A DNA stretch of 53,705 nt from Bacteroidales bacterium UBA4284. GTDB lineage: Bacteria; Bacteroidota; Bacteroidia; Bacteroidales; UBA932. Each line of letters starts with the position of its first letter. The first letter of the stretch is position 1. Below, piece by piece: positions 34,087-43,062 of this stretch. The notes below the pieces were generated by a model, which was not told where the DNA came from, did not search any database, and saw only the letters and a list, made by a program, of their open reading frames with translations. Position numbers and translations under genes: made by a program. Location of the stretch: the NCBI GenBank assembly GCA_002395925.1, contig DGVM01000113.1:1-53705 (forward strand). Reading direction: 5' to 3'.

Positions 34087-35619
34087 ATGAAAAAGATATA
34101 CATAGCGATATTCGCACTCGCAAGCATCCTTACAGCATCCTGCTCCGACGGGTTCGTAACTCCTGTCCACAACTCTTCCGAACCTCTGGACGATTACTTC
34201 AGGAACGAATCCCGCATGTTCGAAAGCCTCGTTGCGGCGTACGATCCCCTCGAATGGTTCGATTACTCATTCGGTCAGTACTGCTCCATACCTCTGTTTT
34301 CCGACATCATGGGCGACGACATCAACTGCGGCGGTTCCAACGAAGGCGACCAGCCCCGCAACGTCAAGACCCATTTCTATACGCTCACTGCCGATGAGGA
34401 GCTGAGCACCATCTGGACCATCTGCTATTCCGGCATCAACCGCGCCAACGTGGTGCGCCAGTACATAGACGGCGTTCCCGGCATGTCCGAGGCCACCCGC
34501 AAGCAGTGGGCTGCAGAATCCATAGTGCTGCGCTGCTTCTATTACAATATCCTCTGGAAGTGCTGGGGCAACATTCCTTATTACGAGGATAACCTCAAAA
34601 CTCCTTACTATGCCAAGCAGCTCGGCCACGACGAGGTTTACGAAAACGTCGTGAAAGCCCTGGAAGGCGTGTTCGAGATGGATGCCCTTCCCATGAAGAG
34701 CCCCGTAGGAAGCGAGGGCCGCGTCACCAAGGCGATGGCTTATATGCTCTATGCCGAGATGGTCATGTACCAGAACGACGATACCCGTTACCAGAAGGCG
34801 CTCGACTGCATGAAGGAGATCATCACCAGCGGACAGTATTCCCTGGTCAGCGATTTCGCTGCGATGTGGACCGAAAGCGGTGAGTGGGGTTCCGAATCCA
34901 TCTGGGAAATCAACTACACCTCCGAAGGCAGTTCCCGCGACTGGAACAACAACGGCATCACCACAGGCGGTAACGTCTATTCAACTCTCATCGGCGTACC
35001 CGGCGGCCCCAGGCTCAAGGGAGACCTGGCAGGTAAAATCTATGACGGCTGGGGCTTCGGCACGGTCAACGAGTATGCATATAACATGTACGAAGAAGGC
35101 GACATCCGCCGTGACGCCGGAATTCTCAACCTCAAGGGCCTCGACGAAGGCACCATCGGCGAACAGGACGGCTACGCACCGAGGTGGGAAGATACCGGAT
35201 ACTTCCTCAACAAATACATTGCAAAGACCAACGGCAACCACGGAGCCCAGGGCGATGCCAACATGGGACATGGCAACAACATCCGCATGTACCGTTATGC
35301 CGAGACGCTGCTCAATGCGGCCGAACTCTCCGTACTCCTGAAGCAGGACGGCTCTTCGTACCTCAAGCAGGTACGCGACCGCGCCCACTGTACCGATACC
35401 GGAACCACCCGTGACGACATAATCACCGAGCGTCGCAAGGAGTTCCTCGGAGAAGGCAAGCGCTACTGGGACCTCGTGCGCAGCGGACTTGCAGCCACTG
35501 TCCTCAAGGCGGCCAACCATCCTTTCCGTACTACCGACTGGAGCGAGTCCAAGAAATACTGGCCTATCCCTCAAAGCGAAATGGACAGGGATGACGCTCT
35601 TGTGCAGAACAATTATTAA
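34087..35619 (+). CDS. SusD-family nutrient-binding lipoprotein (PUL-2)
   Basis: A 510-residue SusD homologue starting at 34087 (MKKIYIAIFALASILTASCSD, Cys19); an ATG 12 bases upstream is possible. Recognisable features are SEPLDDYFRNESRMFESLVA near the N-terminus, the helix-rich YSGINRANVVRQYIDGV core, and the C-terminal ERRKEFLGEGKRYWDLVR and YWPIPQSEM segments shared by most SusD proteins. It should bind the glycan and cap the SusC barrel. The partner susC upstream carries a stop codon, so this protein may be produced without a working transporter. Confidence 0.92.
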   Translation: MKKIYIAIFALASILTASCSDGFVTPVHNSSEPLDDYFRNESRMFESLVAAYDPLEWFDYSFGQYCSIPLFSDIMGDDINCGGSNEGDQPRNVKTHFYTLTADEELSTIWTICYSGINRANVVRQYIDGVPGMSEATRKQWAAESIVLRCFYYNILWKCWGNIPYYEDNLKTPYYAKQLGHDEVYENVVKALEGVFEMDALPMKSPVGSEGRVTKAMAYMLYAEMVMYQNDDTRYQKALDCMKEIITSGQYSLVSDFAAMWTESGEWGSESIWEINYTSEGSSRDWNNNGITTGGNVYSTLIGVPGGPRLKGDLAGKIYDGWGFGTVNEYAYNMYEEGDIRRDAGILNLKGLDEGTIGEQDGYAPRWEDTGYFLNKYIAKTNGNHGAQGDANMGHGNNIRMYRYAETLLNAAELSVLLKQDGSSYLKQVRDRAHCTDTGTTRDDIITERRKEFLGEGKRYWDLVRSGLAATVLKAANHPFRTTDWSESKKYWPIPQSEMDRDDALVQNNY

Positions 35620-35631
35620 TCTTCTTTGGCA

Positions 35632-38112
35632 ATGAAAACTATATTCAGATATATCAGCACAGTCGCATTGGCGAGCCTTGCCCTTGCAGCCTGCCGTCCC
35701 GATTACCCGGAACTGGTACCTTCGGCAGTGCCTTCGGCTTCCGACTTCGATGTGGTCATCAATGTCGATCAGGCTACCAATATCGCTACTTTCACCCTCA
35801 ACAACAAGGGGATGGTACCTGTCTGGAATTTCGGCCCCGAACTCATTGACGGCAAGGCCAGCAAGGTGTACGCCTACACCGGCAACGGATTGAGCCTCCG
35901 TTTCCGCGAGGCCGGCGAGCACCAGGTCGAGGTCAAGGCCTACAATGCCAACGGACTTTCCACGAGCTCGGTCCTCAAGACCTTCAAGATGGACAACACC
36001 TATCGCGATCCCTTCGATCCCACGCCCTACGTGCGTGCGATATCCGGAGGTTCTTCCCAGAGCTGGGTATGGAACTCCACCGAATTCGGCCACCTCGGCT
36101 GCGGCCCCGTGGGCGATCCCCTCGGCTGGTGGCAGTGCGAAGCCGGCGGCAAGGAGGGATTCCTCTACGACGACGTCATGACCTTCACCTCCGACGGCAA
36201 GTACACCTACGATCCCGTTGACGGCCAGGCATACGCAAAGAAAGACGCCGAATATCCCGCAGGCCACGCCCAGCTGGACGACGACTATCTGTTCCCCGCA
36301 GAGAAGAAGACTTCCGGCTATTCCTTCGAGAACAACTGGAACGACGCCGGCATCGAGGAAATCTACCTCGTGCTCGACCCGGGCAGCATCCTTTCCTACG
36401 TCGTCCACAAGAGCCTCGTCGACAATCCCCGCTACCAGGTGCTTGAGACCAAGACCAGCGCCATGAAGAAGAAACTCCAGCTCATGGCAACAGCCAGCAC
36501 TCCCGCCAATGCCGACGGCATCTCCTTCTACTACGAATTCGTGCCCCAGGGCTCCGTGGCAGGCAAGGACGATCCTCTCTTCGGCAAGGAGAGCAAGACC
36601 TGGATCCTCGACAACGAGGCCGCAGGCTATATGGGATGCGGCGAGAGCGTAGCCAACCCCACCGGCTGGTGGAGCGCACAGCCTCACGAGAAGGACGCTT
36701 ACGGCGTGAAGGACGATGAACTCACCTTCGCCAAGGACGGTACCTACACCTTCAATCCCGGCGCCGACGGTGTCGTCTACTGCAACTGGGAATCCGACTA
36801 TCACCACGAGCTGTGGGACGGCGGAAACAACAGCGACTACGACGCTCCCGCCGAGGTCCAGACTGCTTCTTACACCCTCGGTTCCGACGCCGACGGCGAC
36901 TACATCGAACTGCCTGCAGGCATCTTCTTCAGCTACGTACCCAACAAGGCCGTCCTCTCCGAGCCTACTCACCTCTACATCAAGGAGCTCACCGACACCA
37001 GGATGGTTCTCGTAGCCAGGTTCAGCGGCATCAGCTGGCAGTTCATCTTCAAGCCCCGCGACGGTGTCCCCGGAGACGAGGATCCTCTCTTCGGCGTTAC
37101 CAGCAAGACGTGGGTTTACGATAACGAGACCCAGGGCTACATGGGTTGCGGCAGCAGCTTTGCAGCGGCCACCGAGTGGTGGAGCGCAGTGCCTCACGAC
37201 AAGGACGCCTGGGGCGTGACCGACGACGAACTCACATTCTTCGCAGACGGCAAGTATATCTTCGATCCGGGTGCTGACGGAAAGGTTTACGTCAACAAGG
37301 ATTCCGGCTATCACGCCGAACTCTACTCCGGTGACGGCAACGACTACGACGCCCCCGCCGAAAGGCAGGAATCCACCTACGTTCTCGACGAGGATGACAC
37401 CGCCCCTTACATCGAACTTCCCGCAGGCATACTCTTCGGATACGTTCCCAATGCAGCCGTCCTTGACGACCAGCCCAACCGCCTGCACATCAAGGAGATG
37501 ACTAGCGAGCGCCTGGTTCTCGTGGCAGTTTACGAGGGCATTTCCTGGCAGATTATCCTCCGTCCCAAGGAGGGCCAGGGCGGTGGCGGAGAGGAAGGTC
37601 CCGCAGAGCTTGAGGACGTACTCCCCGGCTCCTGGACCTGGGATCCCGACGTGGCAGGCCACTTCGGCTGCGGCCCCGACCTGGGCAATCCCCTCGGCTG
37701 GTGGACCGGAGAAGCCCACTGCAAGGACAACGCCTCCATGTACGACGACGTCATGACCTTCACGGCCGACGGCAAGTACACCCTCGACCCCGTGGACGGC
37801 ATGACCTACATCAACAAGGATGTCACCCGTTTCGAGGACCGCAAGGTCGACAGCCCCTACGGCGACGATTTCCGCATCAGGACCGACAAGACCACCGTCT
37901 CCTTCGAGATTGACGAAATCGGCGACTTCCAGGTCATCAAGCTGGGAGACGGAGCCATCTTCTCCTACGTTCCCAACAACGATTTCGTAGATGAACCTTA
38001 CCTGTACGTCAAGGAGTGCACCGCCGACAAGTTAGTGCTGATGAGCTTCACCGCCACCGGCAACAACGGCGGAAGCATCGCCTGGCAGTACATACTCAAG
38101 AGAGTGAAGTAA
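35632..38112 (+). CDS. Four-module surface glycan-binding lipoprotein (PUL-2)
   Basis: An 826-residue lipoprotein (LALAAC, Cys20 of MKTIFRYIST); the upstream TTG at 35626 is an unlikely start. A PKD/Ig-like N-terminal domain (about 25-125) precedes four repeats of a module of about 165-170 residues, each with W-x-[WYL]-[DN], GCG, GWW/EWW, DD-x-[ML]-TF, DGKYT-x-[DN]P and a closing SYVPN / WQ-[YF]-I-[LF]-K. Modules 2 and 3 are the most alike and exactly 510 bases apart; a Gly-rich linker (QGGGGEEGP) separates module 4. No catalytic residues stand out. Aromatic-rich repeats in the position after SusD are typical of SGBP-B-type proteins, and several copies should give avidity for a long polymer. 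Confidence 0.8.
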   Translation: MKTIFRYISTVALASLALAACRPDYPELVPSAVPSASDFDVVINVDQATNIATFTLNNKGMVPVWNFGPELIDGKASKVYAYTGNGLSLRFREAGEHQVEVKAYNANGLSTSSVLKTFKMDNTYRDPFDPTPYVRAISGGSSQSWVWNSTEFGHLGCGPVGDPLGWWQCEAGGKEGFLYDDVMTFTSDGKYTYDPVDGQAYAKKDAEYPAGHAQLDDDYLFPAEKKTSGYSFENNWNDAGIEEIYLVLDPGSILSYVVHKSLVDNPRYQVLETKTSAMKKKLQLMATASTPANADGISFYYEFVPQGSVAGKDDPLFGKESKTWILDNEAAGYMGCGESVANPTGWWSAQPHEKDAYGVKDDELTFAKDGTYTFNPGADGVVYCNWESDYHHELWDGGNNSDYDAPAEVQTASYTLGSDADGDYIELPAGIFFSYVPNKAVLSEPTHLYIKELTDTRMVLVARFSGISWQFIFKPRDGVPGDEDPLFGVTSKTWVYDNETQGYMGCGSSFAAATEWWSAVPHDKDAWGVTDDELTFFADGKYIFDPGADGKVYVNKDSGYHAELYSGDGNDYDAPAERQESTYVLDEDDTAPYIELPAGILFGYVPNAAVLDDQPNRLHIKEMTSERLVLVAVYEGISWQIILRPKEGQGGGGEEGPAELEDVLPGSWTWDPDVAGHFGCGPDLGNPLGWWTGEAHCKDNASMYDDVMTFTADGKYTLDPVDGMTYINKDVTRFEDRKVDSPYGDDFRIRTDKTTVSFEIDEIGDFQVIKLGDGAIFSYVPNNDFVDEPYLYVKECTADKLVLMSFTATGNNGGSIAWQYILKRVK
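36061..38109 (+). repeat. Four tandem protein-coding modules of about 510 bp
   Basis: Module starts are near 36061, 36571, 37081 and 37615. The second and third copies begin with the identical GATCCTCTCTTCGGC exactly 510 bases apart and stay similar at DNA level, so they are the most recent duplication. The first and fourth share GCTGCGGCCCC and a DDVMTF-type core and form the other pair. Confidence 0.75.
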
Positions 38113-39246
38113 ATGAACGTCATGTCTTTGGAAAAAGGGTTGCTGCTCTTTGCGGCGGCAACCCTTCTCACAACGGCCTGCGCCTGCACGGGCACAAAAC
38201 CGGAAGAGGTGCAGGGGACGCTGAGCCTTGATCCCGCCTCGCTGGACATCCCGTTCGGCGCCTGGGAGGGAGTGGTCACCGTCACCGCCGACTGCGACTG
38301 GGGCGTCTCCGTTGCCGACAGGGAATGGTGCAGCGTCTTCCCGTCCGGAGGCGTGAAGGGCGTGACCACGGTCAAGCTCAGCGTGAAGGAGAATACGGGC
38401 AGGACGGGGCGCGAGAACGTCCTGAAGTTCCGCTACGGCTCCTCTTCCAAAGACCTTCCGCTGGTGCAGGGATTCAATCCGGACCTTGTACCTTCCGTCA
38501 ATCCCGGAATGACCGTTCCTGAAGGCTACGCCCTCGACTGGAACGACGAGTTCGACCTGCCGGACGGAAGCATGCCCGACATGGACCTGTGGCGCTTCGA
38601 AAGCAAGCCCGCAGGCTGGGTCAACAACGAAAGGCAGACTTACGTTCCCGGGGCCCGCGGAAGCGTGAGGACCGCTTTCGTGGAAGACGGCGCGCTCAAC
38701 ATCCGCGCCGTGCGGGACGGCTCCGATGTGCTTTCCGCCCGTATGTATTCCAAAAAATCCTGGACCTACGGCTATATGGAGGCGTCCATCAAGCTTCCCA
38801 AGGGAAAGGGCACCTGGCCCGCCTTCTGGATGATGCCCGACGACTTCAGCCGGGGCTGGCCCGGATGCGGCGAAATCGACATAATGGAAGAGGTGGGATA
38901 TCATCCCAACTACACGTCCTCGTCGATTCATTGCATGAACTACTACCATTCTATCGGAACGCAGAAAACGCACGAACGCTATACCGCCGGAGCCGAAGAC
39001 GGCTACCACGTGTATGCTGTCGAATGGACACCCGACGCGCTGGTGTTCTTCGTGGACGGAGTGCAGCACTTCGTCTTCAAGAATGACGGCACCGGCAACG
39101 ACAACACCTGGCCGTTCAACAAGGATTTCTACCTCATACTCAATCTTGCATGGGGTGGCGACTGGGGCGGTAGCCAGGGCGTTGACGAGAGTGCGCTCCC
39201 TTGCACCATGAAAGTTGATTACGTACGAGTCTTCAAGAAGTTATGA
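38113..39246 (+). CDS. BACON-GH16 endo-beta-1,3-glucanase (laminarinase-like) lipoprotein
   Basis: A 377-residue lipoprotein (Cys around residues 23-25 in TTACAC). Residues about 35-120 form a BACON-type beta domain (VTVTADCDWGVSVADREW), often a spacer from the cell surface. Residues about 135-377 are GH16: DWNDEFDLPDG at the start, the YGYMEASIKLPKGKGTWPAFWM sheet, and the catalytic motif EIDIME (Glu254 nucleophile, Asp256, Glu259 acid/base). The EIDIMEEVG form with no insertion fits beta-1,3(4)-glucanases and laminarinases. It starts immediately after the preceding stop codon and overlaps the GH3 start by four bases. Confidence 0.9.
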   Translation: MNVMSLEKGLLLFAAATLLTTACACTGTKPEEVQGTLSLDPASLDIPFGAWEGVVTVTADCDWGVSVADREWCSVFPSGGVKGVTTVKLSVKENTGRTGRENVLKFRYGSSSKDLPLVQGFNPDLVPSVNPGMTVPEGYALDWNDEFDLPDGSMPDMDLWRFESKPAGWVNNERQTYVPGARGSVRTAFVEDGALNIRAVRDGSDVLSARMYSKKSWTYGYMEASIKLPKGKGTWPAFWMMPDDFSRGWPGCGEIDIMEEVGYHPNYTSSSIHCMNYYHSIGTQKTHERYTAGAEDGYHVYAVEWTPDALVFFVDGVQHFVFKNDGTGNDNTWPFNKDFYLILNLAWGGDWGGSQGVDESALPCTMKVDYVRVFKKL

Positions 39247-41489
39247 GGTTTTCCAGATTGATCTTCGCTGCGGCGCTTGCTCTCTCTGTCGTCTCCTGCG
39301 GGGGACGGCAGCACTCTACCGTCGGCTCCAACGCCCGGATTGAGAGGCGCATCAGCAGCCTGCTTTCGCAGATGACCCTTGCCGAGAAAATCGGGCAGAT
39401 GAACCAGATCTCGGTCGGCGGCGACCCTTCCATGTATGCCGAATCGCTGCGCAGCGGGCAGATAGGATCGATACTCAACGAGGTTGATCCTGTGAAGATC
39501 AACGAGTTCCAGCGTATCTGCATCGAAGAGTCACGTCTTGGAATACCGCTTCTGGTCGCTCGTGATGTCATTCACGGTTTTCATACTGTATTCCCGATTC
39601 CGCTCGGCCTGGCGGCTACTTTCGATCCGGCTCTCGTTGAGGAGGGAGCGAGGGTGGCTGCCGTCGAGGCCAGCGCACAGGGGGTCCGCTGGACCTTCTC
39701 TCCCATGCTCGACATAGCCCGCGACCCCCGCTGGGGCCGTATCGCCGAGGGCAGCGGAGAAGATACTTGGCTGGACTCCCGTATGGCGGAGGCAATGGTT
39801 CGCGGATATCAGGGCAGAAGCCTTGACTCCACGTCCATAGCCGCCTGCATCAAGCATTTCGTGGGTTATGGTGCGGCCGAGGGCGGACGCGACTACAACA
39901 GCACCTTCCTGTCCGAGAGGCAGTTGCGCAACATATACCTTCCGCCGTTCGAAGCGGCGGTACGGGCCGGGGCGCAGACCCTTATGACCTCTTTCAACGA
40001 CAACGACGGCGTGCCCTCCACGGCCAACGGATTTATTCTCCGCGACGTGCTGAGGGGCGAATGGAACTTCGACGGTATTGTCGTAACGGACTGGAATTCG
40101 ATGGGCGAGATGATATCTCACGGGTATGCCTCCGACCACAAGGACGCTGCTGCCAAGGCCATGAATGCCGGAGTCGATATGGACATGATGACTTTCGGAT
40201 ACATCTCCCATCTCGAGGCTCTCGTGCGTTCCGGCGTTGTGCGGGAAAGCGTCATCGACGAAGCTGTGCGCAGGATCCTTCGCGTAAAGATGCTCCTGGG
40301 CCTGTTCGAACATCCGTACGTGGATGCAGATGCCGCCGGCAGCGTGCAGTACGCTCCTGAGCATCTCGATGCAGCCCTGCGGAGCGCCGAGGAGTCGGCT
40401 ATCCTGCTCAAGAACGACGGTTCGCTGCTTCCTCTGGACGCCGGGCGGATACGCAACATCCTCGTGACCGGACCGCTTGCCGACGCTCCGCACGACCAGC
40501 TTGGAACATGGGCTTTCGACGGCGAAAAGTCCCATACCGTGACCCCTCTCGCCGCTCTTTCCGGGCGTTTTCCTGGCAAGGTCAGCTACGTGCCTGGGCT
40601 CTCTTACAGCCGTGAGTGCAGAAGCGGCTTCACAGATGTGGCGGCCGCAGCAAGGCGCGCGGACGTCATACTTGCCTTCGTGGGCGAAGAGGCCATCCTC
40701 TCCGGAGAGGCGCATTGCCTGTCCGACCTCAATCTCGCAGGTTCGCAGAGCGAACTGCTCAAGACCCTGCGTGATAGCGGAAAACCCGTGGTTGCGGTGG
40801 TCATGGCAGGCCGTCCGCTGACAGTGGAACGCGACCTCGCCAACTGCGACGCGCTCCTGTATTCCTTCCATCCCGGAACAATGGGCGGACCGGCCCTGGC
40901 CCGGCTCCTTTTCGGCGATGCTGTCCCTTCCGGCAAAACCCCCGTAACCTTCCTGCGCACCGTAGGACAGGTCCCCATGTATTACAATCACAACATGACG
41001 GGCCGCCCGTACAGGGACGAGAAGCTCATGGACGAAATCGAACTCGAAGCCCCGCAGACATCGCTGGGCAACACTTCGTACTATCTGGATTCCGGCGCCG
41101 CTCCTTTGTTCCCCTTCGGTTACGGCTTGAGCTACACCAGCTTCGCGTATTCCGATGTGACTCTCGACAGAAGCTGCTATTCCGACGGCGACACGATACG
41201 GGCAAGCTTCACCCTTTCCAACACCGGGGAGTATGATGCCACCGAGGTGGTTCAGCTCTATGTGCGCGACCTTGTGGGGTCCGTCACCCGTCCCGTAAAG
41301 GAACTCAAGGGATTCGAGCGCATCTTCCTCAAAGCGGGGGAGAGTACAAAAGTGGAGATGTCGCTTGCTGTGAGCGAACTGGCCTTTTGGGGTGCCGACG
41401 GCCGAAAGAGTGTAGAGCCCGGAGAGTTCCTGCTCTGGATTGCCGGCGACAGTGCCTCAGGCACGCCCGTTTCTTTTAGGGTTCAGTAG
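39243..41489 (+). CDS. GH3 beta-glucosidase lipoprotein (PUL-2)
   Basis: A 748-residue lipoprotein (VVSC, Cys19). It is a full-length three-domain GH3: KHFVGYGAAEGGRDYN in the TIM barrel, nucleophile Asp283 in IVVTDWN, second domain with FVGEEAILSGEAH (candidate acid/base Glu), and C-terminal Fn3-like domain. It is closely related to the GH3 part of the PUL-1 fusion but has no oxidoreductase domain and ends at the same boundary. It likely trims glucose from beta-gluco-oligosaccharides made by the GH16 and GH30 enzymes, probably in the periplasm or at the outer membrane. It overlaps GH16 by four bases and CotH follows after three. Confidence 0.92.
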   Translation: MRFSRLIFAAALALSVVSCGGRQHSTVGSNARIERRISSLLSQMTLAEKIGQMNQISVGGDPSMYAESLRSGQIGSILNEVDPVKINEFQRICIEESRLGIPLLVARDVIHGFHTVFPIPLGLAATFDPALVEEGARVAAVEASAQGVRWTFSPMLDIARDPRWGRIAEGSGEDTWLDSRMAEAMVRGYQGRSLDSTSIAACIKHFVGYGAAEGGRDYNSTFLSERQLRNIYLPPFEAAVRAGAQTLMTSFNDNDGVPSTANGFILRDVLRGEWNFDGIVVTDWNSMGEMISHGYASDHKDAAAKAMNAGVDMDMMTFGYISHLEALVRSGVVRESVIDEAVRRILRVKMLLGLFEHPYVDADAAGSVQYAPEHLDAALRSAEESAILLKNDGSLLPLDAGRIRNILVTGPLADAPHDQLGTWAFDGEKSHTVTPLAALSGRFPGKVSYVPGLSYSRECRSGFTDVAAAARRADVILAFVGEEAILSGEAHCLSDLNLAGSQSELLKTLRDSGKPVVAVVMAGRPLTVERDLANCDALLYSFHPGTMGGPALARLLFGDAVPSGKTPVTFLRTVGQVPMYYNHNMTGRPYRDEKLMDEIELEAPQTSLGNTSYYLDSGAAPLFPFGYGLSYTSFAYSDVTLDRSCYSDGDTIRASFTLSNTGEYDATEVVQLYVRDLVGSVTRPVKELKGFERIFLKAGESTKVEMSLAVSELAFWGADGRKSVEPGEFLLWIAGDSASGTPVSFRVQ

Positions 41490-41492
41490 CTC

Positions 41493-43052
41493 ATGCGCCT
41501 TAAACGCTTACTGATAACGCTTGCCCTGGCGGTCGTCTCTGCGCTTTCCTGCAGGAACGACCGGATTGAACCGGAAGGGGAACAGCTGCGCAGCGTGACC
41601 GTAGAAGAAGCTGTCGTGGGGCTGCAGCCCGGCGGCAGTGCTACCGTTCATTTCAGGGTCAAGAGCCCCCTTTTTACCGTTTCCGGGTTGTCTGCAATTG
41701 TGCTTACGCCCCCGTCAGCCTCGTCCCGCATCGCTCTCAGGAGCCTTGCGGAGGATACTGTAAAGGGGCGCTATTCGCTGGAAATACAAGACATCGGTTC
41801 CGGACGCTTCAGCTCTGACGTGCGTATAGGAGTGAGGGTAAGCCCCGCTTCGGATGCCGTCGTAATGTCTGAGACTTTTACCGTCACCAACTCCGAATCA
41901 GTGCCCGGAGCTCCCGATACCGGCCTGCCGGTGCTGCGCATAAACACCGAAAACGGTGCTACGGTCAAGAACAAGACCGACTGGGTGGCGGCCACTCTTT
42001 TCATCGGCTCCGACGAATTTGCCTGCGGCATACGCGGACGCGGAAACAGCACCTGGGAGTGGCCCAAGAAGCCGTATGCCCTCAAGCTCGAGAAGCGCTC
42101 GTCCCTGCTCGGCATGCCCGCCCACAAGCGCTGGGTGCTGCTTGCCAACTTCCTGGACCGCACGCTGATGCGCAACATCGTGGCCATGAAGGTATCGTCC
42201 CTTACCTCTCTTGCCTGGACTCCTTCATGCAGGAGTGTGGAACTAATACTCAACGGGCGCCATGCCGGCACCTATCTGCTTATCGAGCAGGTGCGGGTGG
42301 ACTCTGAACGTGTCGATATCGACGAAGACGAAGGGATTATGCTGGAGCTCGATTTTCACGACGACAACGAGAACCGCTGGATCGATTACCACGGACACTG
42401 CTGGCAGAAACCCTCCGGAATACCGTTCAGCGTCAAATATCCCGATGCCGACGAGTTGAGCGCCGAACGCTTCGGGCAGATCAAGCAGTACGTCTCACAG
42501 GTGGCATCGGCCGTGTACGGCCCCGATTTCGCCGACCCCGCCCTGGGCTATGCCCGCTACCTTGACGTGCAGTCTTTCATCGACTACTGGATAGTGTTCG
42601 AAGTTATGGGAAACCACGAACTTGGCAATCCCGGCAGCGTGTACATGCATAAGGACAGGGGAGGCAAGCTGACCGCCGGCCCGTGCTGGGACTTCGACTG
42701 GGGCGTGCTCTCCTACAAGACTTCTCCACAGGCGCGCTATTCGCTTGTCAATGAGCATGCTATATGGTATGAGCGCCTTATGTCCGACCCCTCCTTCCGC
42801 TCTGCCGTGCGCGAGCGCTTCCTGGCCCTGCTGCCGCAGTTGGAGAAGATTCCCGACTTCATGGAAGAGACGGAGCGGGAACTTGAGGAGTCGGCACGGG
42901 TCAACTTCTCCATGTGGGACCCTTCGCAGGACGCTTCCATGAACGGAGGCAGCATAATCAACGGCGACGAGAGGCTGTCTTTCCACGAGGCGTGCGTGCG
43001 GCTCCGCGACATTTACCGGGAACGCCTGCAGATTATCCGTAAGACTTTGTAA
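41493..43052 (+). CDS. CotH-family lipoprotein
   Basis: A 519-residue lipoprotein (ALSC, Cys20). An Ig-like region (about 25-140) precedes a CotH domain (about 145-510). Family motifs are IRGRGNSTWEWPKKPYALKL, KRWVLLANFLDRTLMRN and the C-terminal GPCWDFDWGVLSY, where the Asp residues match the metal/catalytic positions of the atypical CotH protein kinases. CotH proteins in Bacteroidota PULs are frequent but their substrate is not defined; spore-coat CotH phosphorylates a partner protein. Here it sits between the GH3 and GH30 genes, with 3- and 10-base gaps, so it belongs to the PUL-2 operon and is probably exported. Whether it is active as a kinase is open. Confidence 0.82.
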   Translation: MRLKRLLITLALAVVSALSCRNDRIEPEGEQLRSVTVEEAVVGLQPGGSATVHFRVKSPLFTVSGLSAIVLTPPSASSRIALRSLAEDTVKGRYSLEIQDIGSGRFSSDVRIGVRVSPASDAVVMSETFTVTNSESVPGAPDTGLPVLRINTENGATVKNKTDWVAATLFIGSDEFACGIRGRGNSTWEWPKKPYALKLEKRSSLLGMPAHKRWVLLANFLDRTLMRNIVAMKVSSLTSLAWTPSCRSVELILNGRHAGTYLLIEQVRVDSERVDIDEDEGIMLELDFHDDNENRWIDYHGHCWQKPSGIPFSVKYPDADELSAERFGQIKQYVSQVASAVYGPDFADPALGYARYLDVQSFIDYWIVFEVMGNHELGNPGSVYMHKDRGGKLTAGPCWDFDWGVLSYKTSPQARYSLVNEHAIWYERLMSDPSFRSAVRERFLALLPQLEKIPDFMEETERELEESARVNFSMWDPSQDASMNGGSIINGDERLSFHEACVRLRDIYRERLQIIRKTL

Positions 43053-43057
43053 ATTTG
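43050..43057 (+). promoter_or_regulatory. Possible internal -7 box before the GH30 gene
   Basis: TAAATTTG overlaps the CotH stop codon and lies 5 bases before the GH30 ATG at 43063. It matches TAnnTTTG, but no -33 box is clear, so a chance match inside the operon is quite possible. Confidence 0.3.
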
Positions 43058-43062
43058 TCACC

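Noticed and set aside
34981..37719. A 912-codon open frame on the minus strand across susD and the four-module lipoprotein
   Set aside because: It is antisense to two clear genes; its product is a low-complexity Val/Gly/Ala/Glu-rich chain with no signal or motif. The long frame is a product of high GC and the repeated modules.
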